Positions 1 to 6,923 are shown, counted from the first letter of the stretch. The stretch is 7,299 nucleotides of DNA from Chth-196 sp044370935 (GCA_044370935.1 JBILUQ010000208.1:1-7299), one strand, 5' to 3'. Numbers and translations: made by a program. Notes: a model not told the origin generated them from the letters alone.

Positions 1-1
1 A

Positions 2-1111
2 CCATTTAAAAAGCAAGCCCGCCTTACGAAGGATGCCTTCTCACTTGCGTTTCAAGCGCAGCTCACGGAGATGAAAGCGGCGATCGCACCTGAGGAGGCC
101 CGCATTGCATTCATACGCGAGCTCACCGAGGGGGAGCTGAACACAAGTCTGCTCAGAGCACTTAGCGACGGACTCCGGAGAGCCGGCACTACGCTTGAAA
201 AAGCCGACCGTGAAAAGCGTCTAGAGCCCATCTTTACCAAGGCGATTTCGGACTTACAGAAAGGCGCAGCATCAGAAAGCGCATCCATCGACTCTATCGA
301 ATTGCTCAAGCTTGCCCCCGCAGCAAAGGCATTGCCGGCACTGGAAGCCTGCCTGAGGCAATCAACACCGCCCTCGTTGCAAACGGCTGCAGTAAATGCG
401 GTGGCCAAGCTGGCGGGAAGTTCAGCAGCTCCGCGTCTATTGGGCCACTGGAAGCAGCTCCACCCCACAGCACAAACCGCGGCCATCGCGGCGCTCACCG
501 ACCGTGACAGCAACACGCTCGCGCTGCTGAACGCGATCAGAGAAAACACACTCCCGCCGCAGTCCCTGAGCTCGACGCAGATTCAGGGTATTTTAAAAAG
601 CAAAAACCCCGAGATTACGAACCTAGCAAAGACGGCCCTTGCCGCGGTAATACCCCAGCCCCGCAGCGATGCGGTTGCTAAATACGCAGGCTCCCTCGCG
701 GCGAAGGGCGATGCAAGCAACGGCAAAACCCAGTTCATGCAGCGTTGCCAGGCGTGTCATCAGGCCGCCGGGGCCGGCATTCAAGTCGGACCTGATCTTG
801 TGACGGTGAAAACCAAGGGCCGCGAGGCGCTTCTAAGCGCAATCCTCGAGCCCAACAAAGAGGTGGCCTCCGCCTACATCGTTTACCAGGTGGAAACCAA
901 GGAGGGCCAAACGATGTTGGGGTTCATTGCTGACGACAACGCCGACGCATTGACTCTGAAAATGGCAGGCGGCGCCACGCAGACCATCAAACGCAGCCAA
1001 ATCAAAGGAACCTCCTCGAGCGGCCAGAGCCTAATGCCCGAGGGAATTGAAACGGGCATGAGCGTGCAGGAGATGGCGGATCTTTTGACTTTTATTGAAA
1101 CCTTGCCCTGA
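2..1111 (+). CDS. C-terminal part of a PVC-type cytochrome c / HEAT-repeat protein (5' end outside window)
   Basis: The frame is open from the first bases of the window to the TGA at 1109-1111, giving 369 residues of a protein whose N-terminus lies upstream. The ATG at 71 is probably internal, because the frame before it is open and reads on in the same style. Residues about 95-218 of the fragment are alanine- and leucine-rich paired helices, consistent with HEAT-like repeats. A class I heme c motif, CQACH, lies at residues 249-253 (bases 746-760), followed by GPDL. The Met of SLMPEG at residue 345 is a likely distal heme ligand. This layout matches the Planctomycete/Verrucomicrobium-type heme-binding domain (TIGR02603-like), whose full proteins are often 900-1100 residues with an N-terminal beta-propeller dehydrogenase-like domain. 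The expected role is periplasmic electron transfer coupled to sugar or alcohol oxidation; the substrate is unknown. It is probably the first gene seen of an operon with the NagB homologue 63 bases downstream. Confidence 0.9.
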   Translation, partial: PFKKQARLTKDAFSLAFQAQLTEMKAAIAPEEARIAFIRELTEGELNTSLLRALSDGLRRAGTTLEKADREKRLEPIFTKAISDLQKGAASESASIDSIELLKLAPAAKALPALEACLRQSTPPSLQTAAVNAVAKLAGSSAAPRLLGHWKQLHPTAQTAAIAALTDRDSNTLALLNAIRENTLPPQSLSSTQIQGILKSKNPEITNLAKTALAAVIPQPRSDAVAKYAGSLAAKGDASNGKTQFMQRCQACHQAAGAGIQVGPDLVTVKTKGREALLSAILEPNKEVASAYIVYQVETKEGQTMLGFIADDNADALTLKMAGGATQTIKRSQIKGTSSSGQSLMPEGIETGMSVQEMADLLTFIETLP

Positions 1112-1174
1112 GCAGCCTGCGCTCCTTTAGGAAATCTTCTGCACCCTCATTTTCAAAACTCCAAAAAACACTCA

Positions 1175-1945
1175 ATGCACACCACTGTCGCTCCAGAGAA
1201 CTTCTGTGTCGATTCGCTCAGTGTACTAAAATTTGCAACACGCGAAGCACTCGACGCGCGGGCTGGAGCGGATGCCGCGGAGGCAATCATTGAAGCAGTC
1301 GCAGCCGAGGGCTCGGCGCGGATCATTCTGGCAAGCGCCCCATCGCAGACCGGTTTTTTGAACGCACTGCTATCAAAACCTGTGCCTTGGGGGAAAGTGC
1401 ACATTTTTCACATGGACGAGTACGTCGGAATCGACGCGACGCACCCCGCAAGTTTTCGGCGCTACCAGCAGGAACATGTGCTGAGTAGAATCACCCCGGC
1501 GGCGTTCCACGGAATCAGGGGAGAAAGCAGCGACGCTTCCGGTGAATGCGAACGATACGCTAGCATGCTGGCGGAATCCCCGATCGACGTGGTTTGCGCT
1601 GGAATCGGCGAAAACGGACACCTTGCGTTCAATGATCCGCCCGCCGACTTGAATGACCCGCTGAAAGTTAAGGTGGTGGACCTCGACGAGGCTTGCCGCC
1701 AGCAGCAGGTCAACGACGGTTGCTTTCCAGACTTCGACTCGGTGCCAAAGCGCGCACTGACCCTGACGGTGCCCGCGCTTCTGTCCGGCAAGAAGATGTT
1801 TGTCATTGTGCCCGGACCGAGGAAAGCGGCGGCGATCAGGCACACGCTTCGAGACGCGATTACCGGGGCGTGTCCGGCGACGGCGTTGCGGAATCACCCA
1901 AACGCGACGCTTTACATTGACGAGGCATCCGCCTCCCATCTTTAA
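1175..1945 (+). CDS. glucosamine-6-phosphate deaminase family protein (NagB-like)
   Basis: This 256-residue protein belongs to the NagB/6-phosphogluconolactonase fold. NagB converts glucosamine-6-phosphate to fructose-6-phosphate and ammonia in the cytoplasm. Visible motifs are a phosphate-loop-like stretch ASAPSQTGF (53-61), HMDEYVG (79-85, whose Asp81 corresponds to the enolising Asp72 of E. coli NagB), GIGENGHLAFNDP (143-155, with the ring-opening His at 149), a Lys at about 217 in GPRKA, and the C-terminal HPNATLYIDE (241-250). Two active-site positions differ from E. coli: Asp141 is Asn147 and Glu148 is Asp154. The form GIGENGH...FNDP is, to my recollection, common in NagB-like proteins of PVC and Bacteroidetes bacteria, so deamination is likely but a related substrate is possible. 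6-Phosphogluconolactonase is less likely because the MDEYVG and HPNATL motifs are NagB-like. The ATG at 1175 follows an A-rich leader without a clear SD. It sits between the cytochrome gene (63 bases before) and the isomerase gene (59 bases after). Confidence 0.86.
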   Translation: MHTTVAPENFCVDSLSVLKFATREALDARAGADAAEAIIEAVAAEGSARIILASAPSQTGFLNALLSKPVPWGKVHIFHMDEYVGIDATHPASFRRYQQEHVLSRITPAAFHGIRGESSDASGECERYASMLAESPIDVVCAGIGENGHLAFNDPPADLNDPLKVKVVDLDEACRQQQVNDGCFPDFDSVPKRALTLTVPALLSGKKMFVIVPGPRKAAAIRHTLRDAITGACPATALRNHPNATLYIDEASASHL

Positions 1946-2004
1946 AAGAGCCGGCAAAGCTAGGACCCGCGTCAGGCTTTAACTCCCCTTTTGATTTTCA
2001 ATTT

Positions 2005-2892
2005 ATGAGCAACCAACCATTCAAACTCGCCATTCTCACCGACGAAGTTTCACAGGAACTAGATGCTGTGATCGCTTTCGCAAAGGAACTCAAGCTCGAC
2101 GGCATCGAGCTCCGGAGTTTATTCGGGCGGGCATTCAAAGACCTGACTAACGACGACATTCAACACGTGGGCAAGGCGGCGCGCGACGCAGGCCTCGCAA
2201 TCGCAGGCTGCGCCAGCCCTGTGTTCAAATGCGATCTTTTCAGCGACACGGAAATCGCGCAGCACCGCGACCTTTTCAAACGTGCGGTGGAAACCGCGGT
2301 AAAGCTCGACGCCGGCATGGTCCGTATTTTCACATTCCTGCGCATGGGGACACACAGCGAGAAAGATCATCTGCTCCGTGCGGCCGATCACATCGCAGAA
2401 CTGCTTCCCATCGCAAATGACGCAAATGTTCTCATTGGCGTCGAAAACGAGGCGAGCTGCATTGCCGGATCCGGGCCGGAGACTCGCATCGTGATGGAAC
2501 GACTCCCTCAAAATCCACGCTTCGGAGTGGTTTGGGATCCGTGCAACGTTCTTTATCTCGAAGGCACCAACGATCCTGTGCATGAGGACTTCAAGACGAT
2601 CCTGCCGTGGCTCGCACACGTCCATTTCAAAGACGCGAAACGCGAAGGGAACCAGCCCGCGAAGACTTGCATCGAAATTGGAACAGGACAGGTGGATTTC
2701 CCGGGCCAGCTGAGGCTGCTCAAGGACGCCGGATACCACGGCTGGGTGACGCTTGAAACCCACTGGCGCAGCGTGGCGCTAGACGCGGAGTCGCAGCATC
2801 TCCCTGCGGGCTACGCGTTCTCCGCGAATGCCGAGCCAGCAAGCCGCATCTGTATGGAGCACCTTCAGCGCATGATCGCAGCGCTCGGTTAG
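2005..2892 (+). CDS. sugar phosphate isomerase/epimerase-like TIM-barrel protein
   Basis: This 295-residue protein belongs to the xylose isomerase-like TIM barrel (AP_endonuc_2) superfamily. The strand motifs appear in order: LAILTDEVS (8-16), GIELR (33-37), VRIFTF (106-111), GVENEAS (145-151), WDPCN (177-181), HVHFKDA (205-211), IGTGQVDF (225-232) and WVTLETHW (247-254). The likely divalent metal ligands are the Glu residues of VENE, Asp178, a His of HVHFKD and Glu251, the usual set for this fold. There is no signal peptide, so it should act in the cytoplasm. The family interconverts or epimerises sugars, keto-sugars, inosose or hydroxypyruvate-type substrates, and the exact one cannot be read from sequence. 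In PVC genomes such genes often lie beside cytochrome/dehydrogenase genes for sugar catabolism, which fits here. The ATG at 2005 follows a T-rich stretch without an SD. It probably shares an operon with the two genes before it. Confidence 0.88.
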   Translation: MSNQPFKLAILTDEVSQELDAVIAFAKELKLDGIELRSLFGRAFKDLTNDDIQHVGKAARDAGLAIAGCASPVFKCDLFSDTEIAQHRDLFKRAVETAVKLDAGMVRIFTFLRMGTHSEKDHLLRAADHIAELLPIANDANVLIGVENEASCIAGSGPETRIVMERLPQNPRFGVVWDPCNVLYLEGTNDPVHEDFKTILPWLAHVHFKDAKREGNQPAKTCIEIGTGQVDFPGQLRLLKDAGYHGWVTLETHWRSVALDAESQHLPAGYAFSANAEPASRICMEHLQRMIAALG

Positions 2893-2921
2893 CCTGTGAC
2901 TCGTGATGCGTAGAGTGCAGT

Positions 2922-2947
2922 CCGTCACTGTCTCTCAACGGTGACGG
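2922..2947. terminator. hairpin between convergent genes, candidate terminator
   Basis: An inverted repeat with arms at 2922-2931 and 2938-2947 forms a 10-pair stem (one G-T pair) around a six-base loop. The outer seven pairs, CCGTCAC with GTGACGG, are perfect. It lies 30 bases after the stop of the isomerase gene and 61 bases beyond the stop of the opposing protease gene, where a bidirectional terminator is expected. Neither strand has a T tract after the stem, so it is not a textbook intrinsic terminator; it may instead stabilise 3' ends or aid factor-dependent termination. Confidence 0.45.
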
Positions 2948-3007
2948 GGGGCTCTCGCGTGTTTGCTTAAACCGCCTCACTGAATTCGGAGAGTCTCGTA
3001 GCCGGCA

Positions 3008-4012
3008 CTACTTACGCTGGGCCTTGACCGCTTGGTCCAGCACCTTGAAAACTTCCTCCCTGCCCTTCTCCTCGTCCTCGAGTTGGCGGCGAAAAAAATC
3101 GTAACCGACACGCTGCGTCGCCTCCCTGACATCCTTCACGCTTGCGGCACGCAGGCCACTCAGGAGGTTCTCCGTGGTACGCTCCACCTCGGATCGCTGC
3201 ATACCCGAGCGCTGGGCTTTTTCGAAAGTATCAAGAACCGCACGGATAGGCGCGGATGTGTATAGTCTTGTGGGCCGCCCAGCTTTGACTAAATCCGACA
3301 GCAGCAAACCGAGCTCTTCAGAAGTCTTCTCGATTTTTGCCATCGCATCGGCCTCCGCATAAAACCGAGTCCAATCGATGGCCTGCCATTTCTGGACGCT
3401 GTCCAGGCGGTAACCGAACCGCCGCACGCTCTGGCCGCCTGTCACACTGCGCCGCATCGTGAGGTATGTTGCGATCCCGATGACTTTACCGGACCGAATG
3501 TGAATGATCGGGCTTCCGCTGTTGCCCGGAACAAAGGGCGCGTCGACCTCCACAAGGTTGGGTCCGATCCCGACGATACGCCCCTCCAAGAGGTTCACAA
3601 CTCCCGCGCCTTCCGCGTTGCCCAACACCACGACCGCATCCCCGATACTGCTTTCTGTCTCGACCGATTCCATCGCCGGAATGGGCGTACCGCCCGAAAG
3701 GACCGTCACCGCGACGATATCGTGCCCGACTGCGGCGGAGGCGGATCCAACGCCGACAGGAGTCCGGTCTAGGAGCGTAAACTTCGGGGGCCGCACTCCG
3801 GCGACTACGTGTGCGTTGCTCAGCAGATATTTTTGACCCTTTAAAATCGTGATAAAGCCGCTCCCCTGCCCTGTTTTGCCCTGCACAAAAGCCAATCCGT
3901 TCTTGTACTCCTTCACGATCGATGCAGCGCTTCCCTGCCCTAAAAGCAGAGAGGGCTGTAAAACAACCGCCGCCACCAATGCGAGAGAAAGCAAACGGAA
4001 GACGGATTTCAT
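3008..4012 (-). CDS. secreted trypsin-like serine protease (S1C/Deg-like, no PDZ domain)
   Basis: This 334-residue protein starts at the ATG whose first base is 4012. Residues 1-27 form a signal peptide: a Lys/Arg start, a hydrophobic core LLSLALVAAVVL and a small-residue end LLLGQG. Without a lipobox Cys, a periplasmic or secreted protein is expected. The trypsin-fold triad is present: His68 in LSNAHVVAG, Asp98 in GHDIVAV and Ser165 in VPGNSGSPI. GxGSGF at 49-53 resembles the start of HtrA/Deg protease domains. The catalytic domain ends near residue 205. The remaining 130 residues lack a PDZ-like motif and are charged and mainly helical by eye, ending in EDEEKGREEVFKVLDQAVK, so they may bind a partner or oligomerise. 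Deg proteases usually carry one or two PDZ domains, so this is a variant architecture. It is transcribed alone, convergent with the isomerase gene and divergent from the NHL gene. No SD is visible. Confidence 0.86.
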   Translation of the reverse strand: MKSVFRLLSLALVAAVVLQPSLLLGQGSAASIVKEYKNGLAFVQGKTGQGSGFITILKGQKYLLSNAHVVAGVRPPKFTLLDRTPVGVGSASAAVGHDIVAVTVLSGGTPIPAMESVETESSIGDAVVVLGNAEGAGVVNLLEGRIVGIGPNLVEVDAPFVPGNSGSPIIHIRSGKVIGIATYLTMRRSVTGGQSVRRFGYRLDSVQKWQAIDWTRFYAEADAMAKIEKTSEELGLLLSDLVKAGRPTRLYTSAPIRAVLDTFEKAQRSGMQRSEVERTTENLLSGLRAASVKDVREATQRVGYDFFRRQLEDEEKGREEVFKVLDQAVKAQRK

Positions 4013-4032
4013 GGCTAGGAACTCAACAAATC

Positions 4033-4048
4033 ACAAAAACGTTTGCGC
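4033..4048. promoter_or_regulatory. LacI/GalR-family operator-like palindrome
   Basis: The 16 bases ACAAAAACGTTTGCGC match the classic PurR/LacI-family operator ACGCAAACGTTTGCGT at 13 of 16 positions, including the full central AAACGTTTGCG and the CG step where these regulators insert a leucine. The core AAACGTTT (4037-4044) is a perfect palindrome and overlaps a second one, TTGCGCAA (4043-4050). It lies 21-36 bases upstream of the protease start, where binding could repress that gene, and about 120 bases upstream of the NHL start. No regulator gene is visible in the window, so the controlling protein is unknown. Confidence 0.42.
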
Positions 4049-4138
4049 AACATCCCGCCACAAAGCAATCCGCTAATTATGCTGTGGATCTGCAAATCCC
4101 GGACGACATCTGGGCATGCATGGAACCGACCATTGACC

Positions 4139-4153
4139 GCCGAGTCCCTCGGC
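4139..4153 (+). promoter_or_regulatory. leader hairpin just upstream of the NHL gene ribosome binding site
   Basis: GCCGAG (4139-4144) pairs perfectly with CTCGGC (4148-4153) around a three-base loop. The stem ends three bases before the AGGGG ribosome binding site. The bases TCCCT (4145-4149), in its loop and second arm, can instead pair with AGGGG (one G-U), so two exclusive folds are possible, one of which would hide the ribosome binding site. A role in translation control is inference only. Confidence 0.28.
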
Positions 4154-4156
4154 TGT

Positions 4157-4161
4157 AGGGG
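4157..4161 (+). promoter_or_regulatory. Shine-Dalgarno site that decides the NHL gene start
   Basis: AGGGG lies seven bases before the ATG at 4169, a good SD position. It favours 4169 over the in-frame TTG at 4043 and ATG at 4079, and the protein from 4169 begins with a proper signal peptide. Confidence 0.55.
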
Positions 4162-4168
4162 TTTTCGC

Positions 4169-5281
4169 ATGAGCACCACCCCTGCACGGTTCAAATCAGA
4201 ACACCGCCCCGCCCGAAGGAAATATCAAATCGCATCTGCTCTCGCGCTTCTCGCCCTTGCAACATCCCATGCCGCGGACAAAAAGGACGAGCGCAAGAAT
4301 GAAACGGCGAAGCCACAACGCACCGCTGAGTCGGTGCCATTGCCGGACTACCCGCGAGTGGATCTTGCGCCAGGATACGAGGTGGTGAAAGGCTGGCCGG
4401 AGCGGCCCAAAGGTTCGGAGCGCTCGGCCGTCCCGTCAATCGCACTCGATCGGGATGGGAACATTTGGATCCACACGCGCGCAAATCCCATGGTCCAGGT
4501 TTACGCACCGGACGGCAAATATCTGCGCGGTTGGAAGGAGGAGGATGCCCGAGCGATTCCGCACGGGATCGCGTTCGATGCGGACGGGAACGTCTGGCTG
4601 GTCGATGTCGGGCTTCACAATGTCCGTAAATTTACCCCGGACGGAAAGCTGCTGTTGACGCTTGGAGTGACAGGTGAAGCGGCAACCGATGACCGCCATT
4701 TCAACCGCCCAACCGGCATCGCATTCGCACCTAATGGTGACATCTTCATCGCGGACGGTTACGGCAATAGCAGGATTGTGCATTTGGATCGCGACGGCCG
4801 CTACAAAAACGCATGGGGCAACCTCGGGGTTGAGCTAGGAAATTTCAGCATTCCGCACGCGATTGCGATTGATTCGAAGGGTCGCATCTACGTTGCGGAC
4901 CGCAACAACGTGCGCATCCAAGTCTTCAACGCTGAGGGAAAGCTGCTGGATGTGTGGTCGAACTTGATTACGCCCTGGGGATTTTTCATGACGCCGCAAG
5001 ACGAGCTATGGGTGTGCGGTTCCTCGCCAATGGGCTGGAGTGTTGATCCAAAATATCCCACGGCGCCCCTCGGTTGCCCGCCGAAAGACCAGGTACTTGC
5101 CAAGTTCAACACAAGCGGCAAAATGCTCGAGCTTCACAGCTTTGCAAAGGGCGAGGATGCCCATGAAAAACCCGGCGATTTGAACTGGTTTCACGCTGTG
5201 GCATTGGATCAGGCGGGCAACCTTTTCGTCGGTGACATCATCGGCAAGCGGGTGCAGAAGTTTGCCAAAAAGCCCCGCTGA
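4169..5281 (+). CDS. exported NHL-repeat beta-propeller protein
   Basis: From the ATG at 4169 this encodes 370 residues. Residues 1-36 form a signal peptide: a basic n-region with RRK (16-18), a hydrophobic core IASALALLALA and a likely cut after SHAA. A charged linker follows to about residue 55. The rest is a beta-propeller of NHL-type blades, each of the form 'hGIAhDxxGNhahhD...hRKFxPDGK': about 88-118, 131-166, 180-216, 228-262 and 342-366, with a less regular blade between 265 and 325. The family resembles the lyase domain of peptidylglycine alpha-amidating enzyme, but many bacterial members are non-catalytic binding scaffolds or of unknown function, and I would not assign a reaction. 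CGS...LGC at 283-303 supplies two Cys that might form a disulfide. The frame extends upstream to a TTG at 4043, but those residues look non-coding. The DUF1501 gene begins 127 bases after its stop, suggesting co-transcription. Confidence 0.86.
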   Translation: MSTTPARFKSEHRPARRKYQIASALALLALATSHAADKKDERKNETAKPQRTAESVPLPDYPRVDLAPGYEVVKGWPERPKGSERSAVPSIALDRDGNIWIHTRANPMVQVYAPDGKYLRGWKEEDARAIPHGIAFDADGNVWLVDVGLHNVRKFTPDGKLLLTLGVTGEAATDDRHFNRPTGIAFAPNGDIFIADGYGNSRIVHLDRDGRYKNAWGNLGVELGNFSIPHAIAIDSKGRIYVADRNNVRIQVFNAEGKLLDVWSNLITPWGFFMTPQDELWVCGSSPMGWSVDPKYPTAPLGCPPKDQVLAKFNTSGKMLELHSFAKGEDAHEKPGDLNWFHAVALDQAGNLFVGDIIGKRVQKFAKKPR

Positions 5282-5408
5282 AATCCGGCCAAAGACTCAA
5301 GCGCGCTTGCGGCAGGAACGCCGGCCCCTCCGCAACATTCCTCGGTGCCGTCGACAAGCCCGAGCCGGGCCGTTGACTTTTGAGCCGGTTACCCCCAATT
5401 TACCTCAA
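5282..5408 (+). other. gap between the NHL and DUF1501 genes
   Basis: This 127-base gap has no stop in the DUF1501 frame, which is open back to a GTG at 5232 inside the NHL gene. The implied extra N-terminus is rich in Arg and Pro and would place the Tat signal in mid-protein, so I read the gap as non-coding. It has a small hairpin, GCCCG/CGGGC, at 5358-5370. A TTGACT at 5373 resembles a -35 but no matching -10 follows. No SD precedes the ATG at 5409. Confidence 0.4.
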
Positions 5409-6863
5409 ATGAGGTCGTTACCCCCCAACGGCGTTTCAAGGCGCAGCGCAATCCAAGCAGGCGCCATCAGCCTGCTCGGGCTTGGGATGAACCACCTCTC
5501 GGCGCTCCACGCACTGGGCGCAAACACCGGCCCCGGTGAACGTGCGCGCGCGGCTGGCAAGGCGAAGTCCGTCGTATACATCTTTCTCTCAGGTGGCCTC
5601 GCCCAACACGAAACCTTCGATATGAAGCCGGACGCTCCGTTGGAGTTTCGGGGAGAATTCAAACCGGTTTCCACCAGCGCAAACGGAATTCAAATTTGCG
5701 AACATCTTCCTTTCCTCGCAAAGCGTGCGCACAAGTACGCTTTGGTGCGCTCCCTCACCCACCCCAGTAACGACCACTCGGCAGCTCATCACATCATGCT
5801 CACCGGCCGCAGCGAAATACCGCTGGGATTCGACGCGAGCAAACCGAAGGAGAGCAACTGGCCCAGCATGGTCGCGCTCGCAAACCATCTGCTGCCCCCG
5901 GGCAACAATCTTCCTCCCGCTCTGACTTTACCTGACAAACTGCAGCACCGCGAGGGACGCTTCATCCCTGGGCAATTCGCCGGACAACTCGGCAAGCAGC
6001 ACGATCCGTGGTTTCTGGAAATGTCGCCATATCATCCGAAGCATTACGGCGCGTTTCCCGAGTACTTGTTCCACCACGAAAAGGGCTGGCTTGAAGAGGC
6101 CGCGCTCAAATTTCAAGCACCGCACCTTTCGCTTCCGGAAGGGATCACCCAAAGCCGGTTCCTGGACAGAATCTCGCTCAGAAAAGAGCTCGAGCAGCAG
6201 ACCCGGGCGCTTTGCGAAGCCATCGAAGACACCACCTTCGACCGCTACCGGGAGGCAGCGGCATCACTGATCACCAACGGCGAAGTGCGACGGGCGTTCG
6301 ATCTATCGAACGTTCCTCCCGCCGCAATCGAGAGGTACGGCAACAACAGCTTCGGCTGGTCGCTCATCATGGCCAGGCGCCTTCTGGAATCCGGCGTCCG
6401 GTTGCTGCAAGTAAACCTCGGCAACAACGAATCGTGGGACACGCATCAGGCGGCATTCCCGAACCTCAAAAATTTCCTCCTTCCGCCGATGGATCGTGCG
6501 GTGAGTGCTTTTCTCGATGATTTGGAGGCGACGGGACTGCTCTCCGAAACACTGGTAGTGATGGGAAGCGAGTTCGGGCGTACTCCGAAAATCTCAAAAC
6601 TCCCCTCTGCGCTACTCCCCGGCCGGGACCACTGGGGGGCCACTCAAACGGTTTTACTTGCAGGAGGCGGGGTCAACGGCGGGACTGTCATCGGTTCCAC
6701 CGACAGCAAAGGCGCATATCCTGCCAGCGATCCGCAAAAACCCGAGAACCTTGCGGCCACAATCTATCAGGCACTCGGGCTGCCACACACTTTGGAATGG
6801 CAGGACCCGCTGCAGCGCCCGCATTCGCTTTACCAAGGACATCCCATCCCCGGACTCACTTAG
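5409..6863 (+). CDS. DUF1501 family protein, Tat-exported, alkaline phosphatase-like fold
   Basis: From the ATG at 5409 this encodes 484 residues, a normal length for DUF1501. The N-terminus has a twin-arginine signal, SRRSAIQAG (10-18), followed by a hydrophobic stretch AISLLGLGMNHL and Ala-rich cleavage region, so it is exported folded. Family motifs appear in order: VVYIFLSGGLAQHETFDMKP (55-74), SLTHPSNDHSAAHHIMLTG (115-133), LLQVNLGNNESWDTH (332-346), GSEFGRTPK (386-394), GRDHWG (405-410), the Gly-rich GGGVNGGTVIGSTD (419-432) and ATIYQALGLP (450-459). The conserved Asp, His and Glu residues suit metal binding as in alkaline phosphatase/sulfatase relatives. No function has been proven for the family to my knowledge; in PVC bacteria it usually accompanies DUF1549/DUF1553 cytochrome proteins, often one gene away. 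Here its neighbour is the NHL protein instead. The GTG at 5232 is a possible but poor alternative start. Confidence 0.93.
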   Translation: MRSLPPNGVSRRSAIQAGAISLLGLGMNHLSALHALGANTGPGERARAAGKAKSVVYIFLSGGLAQHETFDMKPDAPLEFRGEFKPVSTSANGIQICEHLPFLAKRAHKYALVRSLTHPSNDHSAAHHIMLTGRSEIPLGFDASKPKESNWPSMVALANHLLPPGNNLPPALTLPDKLQHREGRFIPGQFAGQLGKQHDPWFLEMSPYHPKHYGAFPEYLFHHEKGWLEEAALKFQAPHLSLPEGITQSRFLDRISLRKELEQQTRALCEAIEDTTFDRYREAAASLITNGEVRRAFDLSNVPPAAIERYGNNSFGWSLIMARRLLESGVRLLQVNLGNNESWDTHQAAFPNLKNFLLPPMDRAVSAFLDDLEATGLLSETLVVMGSEFGRTPKISKLPSALLPGRDHWGATQTVLLAGGGVNGGTVIGSTDSKGAYPASDPQKPENLAATIYQALGLPHTLEWQDPLQRPHSLYQGHPIPGLT

Positions 6864-6923
6864 GTGTTACTGAGTCGGCCTCTTGAGCTTTCAAAGCGAT
6901 TGAAGCGGCGTCGCACAAGTCGC

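Larger units (their letters stand above)
4013..4168. promoter_or_regulatory. divergent intergenic region, promoters for the protease and NHL genes
   Basis: These 156 bases separate the protease gene (- strand) from the NHL gene (+ strand), so both should have their promoters here. On the - strand a CATAAT hexamer (bases 4081-4076) resembles a -10 element, but I see no convincing -35 at 16-18 bases from it. On the + strand no hexamer pair stands out. The region also holds an operator-like palindrome and a leader hairpin, listed separately. Confidence 0.5.

Noticed and set aside
181..192. 12-base direct repeat AGCCGGCACTAC, also at 3000-3011
   Set aside because: One copy is inside the cytochrome gene and the other at the protease 3' end; a single 12-base match in 7.3 kb is plausible by chance.
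1373..1957. Long - strand frame (194 codons) opposite the NagB-like gene
   Set aside because: It lies antisense to a clearly recognised enzyme, has an Arg/His-rich composition without domains, and is the expected shadow of GC-biased codons.
2119..2763. Long - strand frame (214 codons) opposite the isomerase gene
   Set aside because: It is the antisense shadow of a gene with all family motifs in order; its own product shows no recognisable fold or signal.
4043..4168. N-terminal extension of the NHL protein from a TTG at 4043 or ATG at 4079
   Set aside because: It would bury the signal peptide, cross the operator-like palindrome and leader hairpin, and lacks an SD, whereas 4169 has AGGGG at the right distance.
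5373..5408. TTGACT as -35 of a promoter for the DUF1501 gene
   Set aside because: The hexamers at 17 and 18 bases spacing match TATAAT at only two of six positions, and transcription would start at the ATG itself.
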